Shown here: in pieces, positions 45,111 to 52,366 of the stretch
Layout of the letters: the number at the start of each line of letters is the position of its first letter
How positions within the stretch are numbered: the stretch's first letter is position 1
From: CAZDCD01 sp964503885
GTDB taxonomy: Bacteria; Bacteroidota; Bacteroidia; Bacteroidales; UBA10428
NCBI GenBank assembly: GCA_964503885.1
Contig: CAZDCD010000002.1
Coordinates: 124,001 to 188,000, forward strand
Direction: 5' to 3'
DNA: 64,000 bases
Position numbers and translations under genes: made by a program
The notes under the pieces: model-generated
Told to the model about the DNA's origin: nothing
The model's input: only the letters and a program-made list of their open reading frames with translations
Database searches by the model: none

Positions 45111-46040
45111 ATGGATGTTATTTCGGAAACGATTGTAACCGCTGTTGATAAGGTTAAAAATGCTGCGGTTAAAATAGATACCTACAGAAAAGTTAACGAA
45201 CGGATGCGTCTTGCAGGTTCGGGATCAGGATTTGTTTTTTCAAGCGACGGCCTGATATTTACAAACGCCCATGTCATTGCAGGTGCCGAAGTTATTGAGG
45301 TGACACTGCTTGACGGGAACAGCTTTAAAGCAGAAATCACAGGAAAGGATATTCATACCGATATTGCGATAATAAAGATTTATGAAAGCGGGTATACTCC
45401 GGCTAAACTAGGAGTTTCAGCTGATCTGAAAATTGGTCAGCTTGTAATTGCCATCGGAAATCCTCTGGGCTATCAGCATTCGGTATCGGTAGGTGTAATC
45501 AGCGGTGTAGGCCGTACAATGCGTACGCCAGATGGTCATCTTATGGATAATATCCTGCAGTCAGATGCCACGCTGAATCCCGGAAATTCAGGTGGACCCA
45601 TGATTGAAACCAGCGGAAAGGTCATAGGAATCAATACGGCAATTATACCGGGTGCACAGGGATTGAGTTTTTCGATAGGCATCGATACGGCTAAGGAAAT
45701 TGCGAAATACCTTATTCGCGACGGGAAAGTCACCAAAGCATACCTGGGTCTGATGATTCAGGAAATAGAAATACATCCCCGCATCAGGAATTTCTATAAA
45801 CTGTCATCACGGAAAGGATTAATGGTAACAGGAATTGAAAAGGCATCCCCGGCTGACCGCGCCAACCTGTTTGATGGAGATATTATCCTTGAATTCGACG
45901 GCGATACTATATCAGGTTCGGCAGATCTTTTCCATCATCTTACCGGTGAAGCTGTTTTTAAACCCGCAAAGCTGAAAATTCTCAGAAGAACCGTCATCAA
46001 GGATATCGATATCTTTCCGGTTGAAAGGCCGGCGGCATAA
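45111..46040 (+). CDS. HtrA-like serine protease, one PDZ domain, no visible signal peptide
   Basis: 309 residues. The trypsin-like triad is in place: His54 (FTNAHVIAG), Asp84 (HTDIAIIKI) and Ser160 (NPGNSGGP), followed by one PDZ domain from about residue 205 (AYLGLMIQEIEI, ASPADRANLFDGDIILEFDG). HtrA proteins normally act in the periplasm, yet the N-terminus (MDVISETIVTAVDKVKNAAV) is amphipathic with no signal or anchor. Either the protein is cytoplasmic or the start lies elsewhere; I see no upstream in-frame extension with a signal. Confidence 0.88.
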   Translation: MDVISETIVTAVDKVKNAAVKIDTYRKVNERMRLAGSGSGFVFSSDGLIFTNAHVIAGAEVIEVTLLDGNSFKAEITGKDIHTDIAIIKIYESGYTPAKLGVSADLKIGQLVIAIGNPLGYQHSVSVGVISGVGRTMRTPDGHLMDNILQSDATLNPGNSGGPMIETSGKVIGINTAIIPGAQGLSFSIGIDTAKEIAKYLIRDGKVTKAYLGLMIQEIEIHPRIRNFYKLSSRKGLMVTGIEKASPADRANLFDGDIILEFDGDTISGSADLFHHLTGEAVFKPAKLKILRRTVIKDIDIFPVERPAA

Positions 46041-46110
46041 TTCATTGCATTATCTGTTTATTACCAGTTGATGAGCCAGTGGGAATTGTCAAACCCACCA
46101 CATATTTTTG

Positions 46111-46118
46111 TATCTTTG
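46111..46118 (+). promoter_or_regulatory. Candidate promoter (-7 element) for the C_GCAxxG-ruvC pair
   Basis: TATCTTTG matches TAnnTTTG exactly, 17 bases before ATG 46136. A TTG at 46086-46088 is 22 bases upstream of it, close to the expected -33 position. Confidence 0.5.
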
Positions 46119-46135
46119 CTACAAATGATTTAATC

Positions 46136-46579
46136 ATGGATTTTACTGAAAAGGCAGCAGCATATTTTACCGGAGGTTTCAACTGCGCACAAGCTGTTCT
46201 CGCGGCTTTTGCCCCGGAGCTGGGTATAGACGAGGAAAAATGTTTCAGGATGGCTTCGGGTCTGGGAGCGGGACTCGGATACAGGGGAGAAATGTGTGGT
46301 GCAGTAGTTGGTGCTTATCTGGTTATCGGACTGAAATACGGATTTTCAGTGCCGGATGACCTCGAAAAACGGGAAAAGACCACTAAAACAATTGACGATT
46401 TTGTAAAAAAATTCGAAAAACGCAATGGTTCGGTTATCTGCAAAGAATTGTTGAAGATCGATCTGAGCGACCCTGAGCAGTTGAAATACGCACGCGAAAT
46501 CAGTGTTTTCAGAGACCAGAAATACTGTCCGAAATACATTGCCGATTCGTCAGAATTTCTGAGTGAAATGCTGTTCTGA
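46136..46579 (+). CDS. C_GCAxxG_C_C family protein
   Basis: 147 residues from ATG 46136; the upstream in-frame GTG-like start at 46079 would cross the promoter. The spaced cysteine pattern defines the family: FNCAQAVLAAF, then KCFRMASGLGAGLGYRGEMC and GAVVGAYLVIGL, and later Cys residues VICKELL and QKYCPKYI. Such proteins are thought to bind a metal or iron-sulfur centre and are often redox-related; no activity is established. It is 40 bases before the ruvC start. Confidence 0.85.
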   Translation: MDFTEKAAAYFTGGFNCAQAVLAAFAPELGIDEEKCFRMASGLGAGLGYRGEMCGAVVGAYLVIGLKYGFSVPDDLEKREKTTKTIDDFVKKFEKRNGSVICKELLKIDLSDPEQLKYAREISVFRDQKYCPKYIADSSEFLSEMLF

Positions 46580-46619
46580 TGAACGGTCGGCGGTTACACA
46601 CGAACACGTTTGTATTGTA

Positions 46620-47177
46620 TTGCCATTGAGCGAGAACAAGATCATTCTGGGTATCGATCCCGGAACCACCATTATGGGGTACGGGATGATTCAGGTCGAA
46701 AAGAACCAGCCTGAATTGCTTACTATGGGGTATATTGAACTTCATAAACTGCCGGATCACTACCAGAAGCTTCAGCGGATCTTTGAACGAATTATTTTGC
46801 TTATCGATGAGTTTAAACCTGGAGAGCTTGCCATAGAAGCCCCTTTCTATGGAAATAATGTGCAGTCGATGCTGAAACTGGGCAGGGCACAGGGTGCTGC
46901 CATATCGGCTGCGTTATACCGCAATATGCCGATATTCGAATATGCTCCGCGTAAAATAAAACAATCCATCACGGGTCAGGGGAATGCATCAAAAGAGCAG
47001 GTTGCCTGTCTGCTGCAGCGCATTTTGAATATCGAACAACTTCCCGATAACCTTGATGCCACTGACGGGGTCGCCGTAGCATTATGCCATTTTTACCAGC
47101 AAAAGGCATTTGTTGTTAAAGGAGGGGCCAAAGACTGGAAAGAGTTTATCCGGAAAAATCCCGATAGAATACTGTAA
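46620..47177 (+). CDS. ruvC: Holliday junction resolvase RuvC
   Basis: About 185 residues. RuvC cuts Holliday junctions symmetrically. Catalytic acids are in IILGIDPGTTIMGYG (Asp), LAIEAPFYGNNVQSMLKLG (Glu) and NLDATDGVAVALCH (two Asp). No ATG lies near the family N-terminus; TTG 46620 or TTG 46626 fits best, while the in-frame GTG 46563 would overlap the preceding gene and add about 19 residues. The companion ruvA is at 2950. Confidence 0.94.
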   Translation: MPLSENKIILGIDPGTTIMGYGMIQVEKNQPELLTMGYIELHKLPDHYQKLQRIFERIILLIDEFKPGELAIEAPFYGNNVQSMLKLGRAQGAAISAALYRNMPIFEYAPRKIKQSITGQGNASKEQVACLLQRILNIEQLPDNLDATDGVAVALCHFYQQKAFVVKGGAKDWKEFIRKNPDRIL

Positions 47178-47267
47178 TTTCCGTGCGCAAAGACAGAGTA
47201 TAACGTGTTTTCTTCGGAAAAAACAATCCGGAGTGTATCCGGCATAAAAGAAATGGCTCAGATTGTT

Positions 47268-47660
47268 TTACAGTTCGGCCCTGATCTTTGCAGCAATATC
47301 TTCGAATTCTTCTTTTGAAAGGGTGAGTTTCGGTTTGCCAAAATTGGTTGCACTGAGGTCGTTCATAGGAATAAGGTGAACATGTACATGCGGGACTTCT
47401 AGTCCAAGAACCGCCACAGCGACCCGTTTACATGGGATACTCCTGTCTATTGCCCTGGCAATCTTTTTTGCAAACAGGTGCAGGCCGGCAAGCAACTTAT
47501 CATCAAGATCAAAGATATAGTCCACTTCTTTTTTGGGAATAACCAATGTATGTCCCTTTTCCAGCGGGCTAATGTCAAGAAATGCAAAAAAATCGTTGTC
47601 TTCGGAGATTTTGTAACAGGGAATTTCTCCGGATACTATTTTAGAAAAAATACTTGCCAT
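47268..47660 (-). CDS. HIT family hydrolase (HinT-like)
   Basis: 130 residues. The histidine triad is in PHVHVHLIPMND, and the N-terminal MASIFSKIVSGEIPCYKISE and LEKGHTLVIPKKE are classic. HinT-type proteins hydrolyse nucleoside phosphoramidates. It lies 15 bases after greA on the same strand. A small 5-bp hairpin (47228-47242) sits between it and the convergent ruvC. Confidence 0.95.
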   Translation of the reverse strand: MASIFSKIVSGEIPCYKISEDNDFFAFLDISPLEKGHTLVIPKKEVDYIFDLDDKLLAGLHLFAKKIARAIDRSIPCKRVAVAVLGLEVPHVHVHLIPMNDLSATNFGKPKLTLSKEEFEDIAAKIRAEL

Positions 47661-47675
47661 AAAGTAACTGCTTTT

Positions 47676-48143
47676 TTACCTGGATATATCAATGATTTCG
47701 AAAGGTATAACACCCGAAGGTACGCGAATGGATACCACATCGCCAACTTTCTTACCCAGCAAACCTTGTGCTATTGGTGTTTTAACGGAAATCTTACCAC
47801 GCTTCAGGTCAGCCTCCGACTCTGATACTATGATATATTCCATGGTCGAATCATTATTCCTGTTCTTGATTTTGACCTTATTCATTATCTGGATAACCGA
47901 GGTATCAATTTTAGATTCATCGATTATACGTGCATCGGCTATTGCATCCTTGAGTTTGGAAATCTTCATCTCAAGCATACCCTGTGCTTCTTTTGCAGCA
48001 TCGTATTCGGCATTCTCCGTAAGATCACCTTTATCCCTGGCCTCGGCAATCAACCTTGAGATTGCGGGGCGTTCGATATTCATCAGTTGGTCCAGTTCTT
48101 CCTTTAATTTTTGCAAACCTATTTCAGTAATATAATTTGCCAT
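47676..48143 (-). CDS. greA: Transcription elongation factor GreA
   Basis: 155 residues. GreA enters the RNA polymerase secondary channel and rescues backtracked complexes by stimulating transcript cleavage. The coiled-coil tip with its acidic residues is in ARDKGDLTENAEYDAAKEAQ, and the C-terminal FKBP-like domain ends IPFEIIDISR. An almost perfect ribosome-binding site lies ahead of it, rare in this phylum. HIT follows 15 bases later. Confidence 0.96.
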   Translation of the reverse strand: MANYITEIGLQKLKEELDQLMNIERPAISRLIAEARDKGDLTENAEYDAAKEAQGMLEMKISKLKDAIADARIIDESKIDTSVIQIMNKVKIKNRNNDSTMEYIIVSESEADLKRGKISVKTPIAQGLLGKKVGDVVSIRVPSGVIPFEIIDISR

Positions 48144-48148
48144 AACAT

Positions 48149-48155
48149 ACCTCCT
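48149..48155 (-). promoter_or_regulatory. Full-consensus Shine-Dalgarno for greA
   Basis: Minus-strand AGGAGGT lies 5 bases ahead of the greA ATG. Most genes here have no recognisable Shine-Dalgarno, so this one stands out and supports the chosen start. Confidence 0.6.
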
Positions 48156-48284
48156 GAGTTAAGATAAAATAAAATAAAAAAGAATCCCGTGTTCGGAACT
48201 CTTCATATTTTAAAGTGCTAGCGTTCTTCTAATTAAAAAACAGAATAACGATTAAGGATTGTTTGAAAACACCCGCTAAGTTAA

Positions 48285-48794
48285 CTAAAATTGTTGTCTT
48301 TTCAAAATCTCTGAGTAAATAATAGCTTTCACCGGATCATCGAAAACGAAACCCTGACAATCGGTGTCGGTTTCAGCTTCTGAAATTACATCTCCGATCT
48401 GAGAAGAAGCAATCGAATCCGTTTCCATGTGATCTGTTGATATCATAGTTTCGGCTGTTTCTTTGAAGACCGGAATGCCCTCTTCATGAATCGTTATTGC
48501 CGATTCTTCCATCGACCGGGTATCGGTCACGGAAGCAGTATCAGTTTCATCGGCCAACTGGGGTTCATGTGGGTATGCCGGCATCGGTTCTTCTTCCACA
48601 TCAAGTTGACTGAAAAGCTCTTCAAAAGGATCAAAGCGTTTGGTAGTTCTTCCCTCTCCGGGAGAAGTGGGTTGGGGAATATTCCCGGGTTTGGCGCTCT
48701 GTTTTCTTTTTTCTTTCGACCGGTAAGCGCTCAGTAACCCACCGAGTGCGATAATGACTATGTATATAATTATTGAAAAGATATCGTTATCCAT
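48285..48794 (-). CDS. Single-pass membrane protein, acidic linker, unknown function
   Basis: 169 residues: an N-terminal helix (DIFSIIIYIVIIALGGLLSA), a basic patch (YRSKEKRKQ), then a long low-complexity acidic and Ser/Thr-rich stretch and a short conserved-looking C-terminal helix (DDPVKAIIYSEILKRQQF). The ends resemble a recurrent Bacteroidetes family as far as I recall; the linker varies. It follows the next gene (48803-49117) by 8 bases on the same strand. The 141 bases between it and greA hold the RBS only. Confidence 0.7.
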   Translation of the reverse strand: MDNDIFSIIIYIVIIALGGLLSAYRSKEKRKQSAKPGNIPQPTSPGEGRTTKRFDPFEELFSQLDVEEEPMPAYPHEPQLADETDTASVTDTRSMEESAITIHEEGIPVFKETAETMISTDHMETDSIASSQIGDVISEAETDTDCQGFVFDDPVKAIIYSEILKRQQF

Positions 48795-48802
48795 GGGTTC
48801 AA

Positions 48803-49117
48803 TTATTTTTTCCCTTTCTTGTGTCTTTTGAAAAGCCTGTCAAGAAAAGGATCTTTTTTTGAAATAGTTTTGCTGTTATGATCCTTGGCCCTTCGCCTGG
48901 CATCTTTCATTTGCTGCTTGGTGGCATCGGTCTGCATATTATACCGCCGGTTGATTTCTTTGTTCCTTGCCTTGCTATATCTTTTCTTCTGACCCGATTC
49001 CACCTGTTCTTTGCGTTTCTGTGCGCTTGATACGGTCCTGGTTTGTGAATATACCTCTGAAAAACTCAAAACCATCAGGGCCAGGATACAAATACCTATT
49101 CTCTGTGTAAATTTCAC
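48803..49117 (-). CDS. Small exported basic protein, unknown function
   Basis: 104 residues from GTG 49117, which yields a clean signal peptide (TQRIGICILALMVLSF, cleavage near VYSQ). A longer start at GTG 49168 would overlap the divergent Rieske-like gene. The mature part is highly basic and rich in Lys, Arg and Gln (SAQKRKEQVESGQKKRY, KDPFLDRLFKRHKKGKK), likely helical. I recognise no family. It is paired with the next membrane protein gene downstream. Confidence 0.6.
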   Translation of the reverse strand: MKFTQRIGICILALMVLSFSEVYSQTRTVSSAQKRKEQVESGQKKRYSKARNKEINRRYNMQTDATKQQMKDARRRAKDHNSKTISKKDPFLDRLFKRHKKGKK

Positions 49118-49125
49118 TATTTTTG
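49118..49125 (+). promoter_or_regulatory. Candidate -7 element for the Rieske-like gene
   Basis: TATTTTTG matches TAnnTTTG exactly, 22 bases before ATG 49148, next to the start codon of the divergent small gene. Confidence 0.45.
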
Positions 49126-49147
49126 CTTGGCAGTTTACCAAAATACA

Positions 49148-49618
49148 ATGAAAAAGTCGCTTAATCACGTAAATTTAGCTATTTTTTTAATAACCTTATT
49201 CCTGTTTTTTTTCACCGGGTCATGTGAAAAGAGTGTTTCAAATCCGGTACCCGATACTTATGTGAATGTTTATTTTAACCTGAATAACTATCCGGTAGGT
49301 GTCGGGCAGGCTATAACCATTTCACATGCTGTTAGCGGAACACCCAGCCTTGGATACGATGATAACGGCATTATCGTCTACCGCAACAGCCAGGATGAGT
49401 TTTTCGCATACGACAGAACATGCCCGTTCCATGTGGAAGAGAGTATTGCCGTAAACTTGTCGCAGGACAATCTTTTCGCTGTCTGCCCCGTATGCGGGTC
49501 GACGTACCAGCTTTTTTATTATGGTTTCCCTACCGAGGGCAGTCCTTCAGAATATCCCTTAAAGCAATACCGCATATCATACAACCAAAATACGTATGAT
49601 CTATATATTTCTAACTGA
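49148..49618 (+). CDS. Rieske-like lipoprotein with altered ligand motifs
   Basis: About 156 residues from ATG 49148. A signal peptide ends in the lipobox FTGSCEK, so it is an envelope lipoprotein. The body resembles a Rieske ferredoxin fold: a strand GIIVYRNSQDEFFAYDRTC followed by PFHVEES, then FAVCPVCGSTYQLFYYG and a final PLKQYRISY. Canonical Rieske proteins use CxH and CxxH; here the sites are CPFH and CPVC, so the cluster type or even its presence is unclear. Possibly a redox or zinc protein. Confidence 0.7.
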   Translation: MKKSLNHVNLAIFLITLFLFFFTGSCEKSVSNPVPDTYVNVYFNLNNYPVGVGQAITISHAVSGTPSLGYDDNGIIVYRNSQDEFFAYDRTCPFHVEESIAVNLSQDNLFAVCPVCGSTYQLFYYGFPTEGSPSEYPLKQYRISYNQNTYDLYISN

Positions 49619-49694
49619 TCTGCACATAATTGATGATGCAGGCATTTCCCTATCAAAATCCTAAAGTGGGCTGATTCCGGTTGAAAGGCTTCAG

Positions 49695-51116
49695 TTAATA
49701 CCTGTAATGGTCAGGCTTGTAAGGTCCCAGAACCGGTACCCCTAAATAATCAGCCTGTTCTTTTGTAAGCCTGGTAAGCTTAACGCCGAGCTGTTCAAGG
49801 TGCAATCTTGCAACCTCCTCATCAAGCGTTTTTGGCAACCTGTATACGCCGGTTTCGTAATTGTTTTTCCAGAGGTCAATCTGCGCCAGAGTCTGGTTCG
49901 AAAATGAATTGCTCATAACGAACGACGGATGCCCTGTAGCGCATCCCAGATTAACCAGCCTGCCCTCGGCCAGCAGGAAAATGGCATGACCATCGGAGAA
50001 GACATATTTGTCGACCTGTGGTTTTATGTTTATATGCTTCATATCTTTTTGCTCAGTGAGTTCATTCACCTGGATCTCATTATCGAAATGCCCGATATTA
50101 CAAACAATGGCCTGATCTTTCATCCGCTTCATATGATCAAAGGTGATCACATCTTTATTGCCCGTTGCCGTTACAAAAATGTTCCCTTCTTTTACAGCCT
50201 CTTCCATTGTAGTCACTTCGAAACCTTCCATGGCAGCCTGCAATGCACATATGGGGTCAATCTCAGTAATGATCACCCTGGCTCCGAATCCCCTCATGGA
50301 CTGGGCACATCCTTTCCCGACATCGCCATATCCAAGGACTACGACAATCTTGCCAGCAACCATTACATCGGTTGCCCTTTTAATTCCGTCGGCAAGAGAC
50401 TCGCGGCATCCGTAAAGGTTATCGAATTTCGATTTGGTTACCGAATCGTTTACGTTAATTGCGGGAACAAGAAGTTCGCCACTCTCCTGCATTTGGTATA
50501 AGCGGTGTACACCGGTAGTGGTTTCTTCGGAGACACCTTTCCAGTCTGTTACGATCCGGTGCCATTTTTCAGGATCTTCAGACAGGATTTTCCGCAGCAG
50601 GTTCAGGATAATTCCTTCTTCTTTGTTTTCAGGCTTTTTCTCCAGGAGCGATACGTCATTCTCCGCTTTATAGCCGAGATGCAAAAGCAGTGTTGCATCA
50701 CCGCCGTCATCGACGATGAGGTTGGGTCCTTTACCTCCGGGAAAAGTCAGCGCCTGATCGGTGCACCACCAGTACTCTTCAAGGGTTTCTCCTTTCCAGG
50801 CAAAAACAGGAATGCCCGCATCAGCAATTGCAGCGGCAGCATGATCCTGGGTAGAGAATATATTGCAGCTGGCCCATCTTATGTCAGCTCCCAGTGCCAC
50901 AAGTGTTTCGATCAAAACGGCAGTTTGCACGGTCATATGCAACGATCCCGATATCCGGGCTCCTGCCAGGGGTTTTTCTGCTGAATATTTCCTTCTGATA
51001 GCCATCAAACCCGGCATTTCATTTTCAGCGATCTCGATCTCTTTTCTTCCAAAGTCTGCCAGCGATAGATCTCTCACTTTATATGCCGGCGCTCCTGTAA
51101 TGGTTTCTGTGTTCAT
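49695..51116 (-). CDS. ahcY: S-adenosyl-L-homocysteine hydrolase
   Basis: 473 residues. AhcY splits S-adenosylhomocysteine into adenosine and homocysteine, keeping methylation going. Signatures: GARISGSLHMTVQTAVLIET, SCNIFSTQDHAAAAI, and the NAD site VVLGYGDVGKGCAQSMRGFG; the C-terminus ends in GPYKPDHYRY, typical of the family. The ATG at 51116 sits 24 bases after a promoter-like element. No SAH riboswitch-like leader is present. Confidence 0.98.
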   Translation of the reverse strand: MNTETITGAPAYKVRDLSLADFGRKEIEIAENEMPGLMAIRRKYSAEKPLAGARISGSLHMTVQTAVLIETLVALGADIRWASCNIFSTQDHAAAAIADAGIPVFAWKGETLEEYWWCTDQALTFPGGKGPNLIVDDGGDATLLLHLGYKAENDVSLLEKKPENKEEGIILNLLRKILSEDPEKWHRIVTDWKGVSEETTTGVHRLYQMQESGELLVPAINVNDSVTKSKFDNLYGCRESLADGIKRATDVMVAGKIVVVLGYGDVGKGCAQSMRGFGARVIITEIDPICALQAAMEGFEVTTMEEAVKEGNIFVTATGNKDVITFDHMKRMKDQAIVCNIGHFDNEIQVNELTEQKDMKHINIKPQVDKYVFSDGHAIFLLAEGRLVNLGCATGHPSFVMSNSFSNQTLAQIDLWKNNYETGVYRLPKTLDEEVARLHLEQLGVKLTRLTKEQADYLGVPVLGPYKPDHYRY

Positions 51117-51139
51117 GATGTACGTATGTATTTGAATTG

Positions 51140-51147
51140 CAAAATTA
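51140..51147 (-). promoter_or_regulatory. Candidate -7 element for ahcY
   Basis: Minus-strand TAATTTTG matches TAnnTTTG exactly, 23 bases before the ahcY ATG, inside the 75-base gap after ribF. Confidence 0.45.
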
Positions 51148-51191
51148 ATGAAAACATTTGTTTTATATGTGTGGTAAACAATTTGTACATA

Positions 51192-52136
51192 TTAAACTGT
51201 AAATTGCTGTAATAATGATTGGGTTTTGATCTTATCCAATTCCAGTTGATGAATCAGTTCATCAACCGAATTGAATTTTTGCTCATCGCGTATCCGTTCA
51301 AGAAATTGAATCCTGATTTCGTGTCCGTAGATGGTATCGTTGAAATTGAAGATATGCACTTCAATGGTAAGACGATGATTCTGATCGGTAATGGTGGGCC
51401 TTATACCAATATTCAACATACCCGTGTGAGTGTGGTTTCCGATAAGAACACCCACCGCGTATACTCCAGTAAAGGGTACTAGCTTATTCTTATCCGTCAG
51501 TTCAAGATTGGCTGTTGGAAATCCGATCTTACGGCCGATCTTTTTTCCTTCAATGACTTTTCCGGTAAAGGAATAAGGATACCCAAGAAGACTGTTCCCC
51601 AACTTCAGGTTTCCCTTTGAAATCAGATTCCTGATGTTGGAAGAGCTCACCACGGTATCATCAATAATTACCGGGTTAAGCCGTTCGAGGGTAAATCCGT
51701 AAACCGCAGCACTTTCTTTAAGCTGCTCAAATCCTCCCATACGGTCTTTCCCGAAGTGATGATTGTAGCCGACAATAATATGTTTAGAACCAATACCGCC
51801 GGCAAGATAATTCCGGATGAATTCACTGAATGTGATATTGGCAAATTCTTTGGTAAATGGAAGGATTACCAGATGATCAACTCCCAATTCTCCGATCATC
51901 CTTTCTTTTTCTTCGAAGGTAGTCAACAATTCAACATGGCGGTTATCTCTTTTAAGAACAACGCGGGGATGTGGCCACAGGGTGACCACTACAGTTTCGC
52001 CGTTACTCTTTGCAGCCTTCTCTTTTAATTTTTGAATGATTTGCCGGTGGCCAAGATGAATTCCGTCAAAAATCCCTATGGTCACTACAGGATTTTTTGC
52101 TTTAAAACCATTGATATTGTTGTGTATTTTCAGCAA
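51192..52136 (-). CDS. ribF: Bifunctional riboflavin kinase / FAD synthetase
   Basis: 314 residues. RibF makes FMN then FAD from riboflavin. The N-terminal adenylyltransferase has TIGIFDGIHLGHRQII and the SSSNIRNLI block; the C-terminal kinase has GRKIGFPTANLEL and GMLNIGIRPTI. A near-consensus -7 element (TATCTTAG, 52155-52162) lies just upstream. It is divergent from glgB across a 230-base gap. Confidence 0.96.
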   Translation of the reverse strand: MLKIHNNINGFKAKNPVVTIGIFDGIHLGHRQIIQKLKEKAAKSNGETVVVTLWPHPRVVLKRDNRHVELLTTFEEKERMIGELGVDHLVILPFTKEFANITFSEFIRNYLAGGIGSKHIIVGYNHHFGKDRMGGFEQLKESAAVYGFTLERLNPVIIDDTVVSSSNIRNLISKGNLKLGNSLLGYPYSFTGKVIEGKKIGRKIGFPTANLELTDKNKLVPFTGVYAVGVLIGNHTHTGMLNIGIRPTITDQNHRLTIEVHIFNFNDTIYGHEIRIQFLERIRDEQKFNSVDELIHQLELDKIKTQSLLQQFTV

Positions 52137-52328
52137 TACTTTTTTTTGAACGTGCTAAGATAGGATAATTTGAGAAATCATAGCGCCGGAAAAAAACCAC
52201 GTAGTGCACTAAATTGGTAAAGCCCGGTCTGTTTTTGATAAACAACATAAATCAACGCATGAATATCAACAATCATCAACGGCTCATTGTTTAAAAAGTA
52301 ATGGGTAAAACCGGTTCAATTCAAATTA

Positions 52329-52344
52329 ATTAAATATATTTAAT
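52329..52344. promoter_or_regulatory. Perfect 16-bp palindrome upstream of glgB
   Basis: ATTAAATATATTTAAT equals its own reverse complement and ends 22 bases before the glgB ATG. It could be an operator for a homodimeric regulator or merely AT-rich promoter sequence. No regulator gene is adjacent. Confidence 0.3.
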
Positions 52345-52366
52345 CACTTACTGACTATTCTGTAAA

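Noticed and set aside
47692..48135. 147-codon frame antisense to greA
   Set aside because: It mirrors greA almost exactly; the Ser/Ile-rich translation is a typical shadow of a charged, helical protein.
49929..50501. 190-codon frame antisense to ahcY
   Set aside because: Opposite a highly conserved enzyme; no independent support.
51117..51191. Possible S-adenosylhomocysteine riboswitch before ahcY
   Set aside because: The gap is only 75 bases and the predicted leader about 20; too short for the known riboswitch fold.
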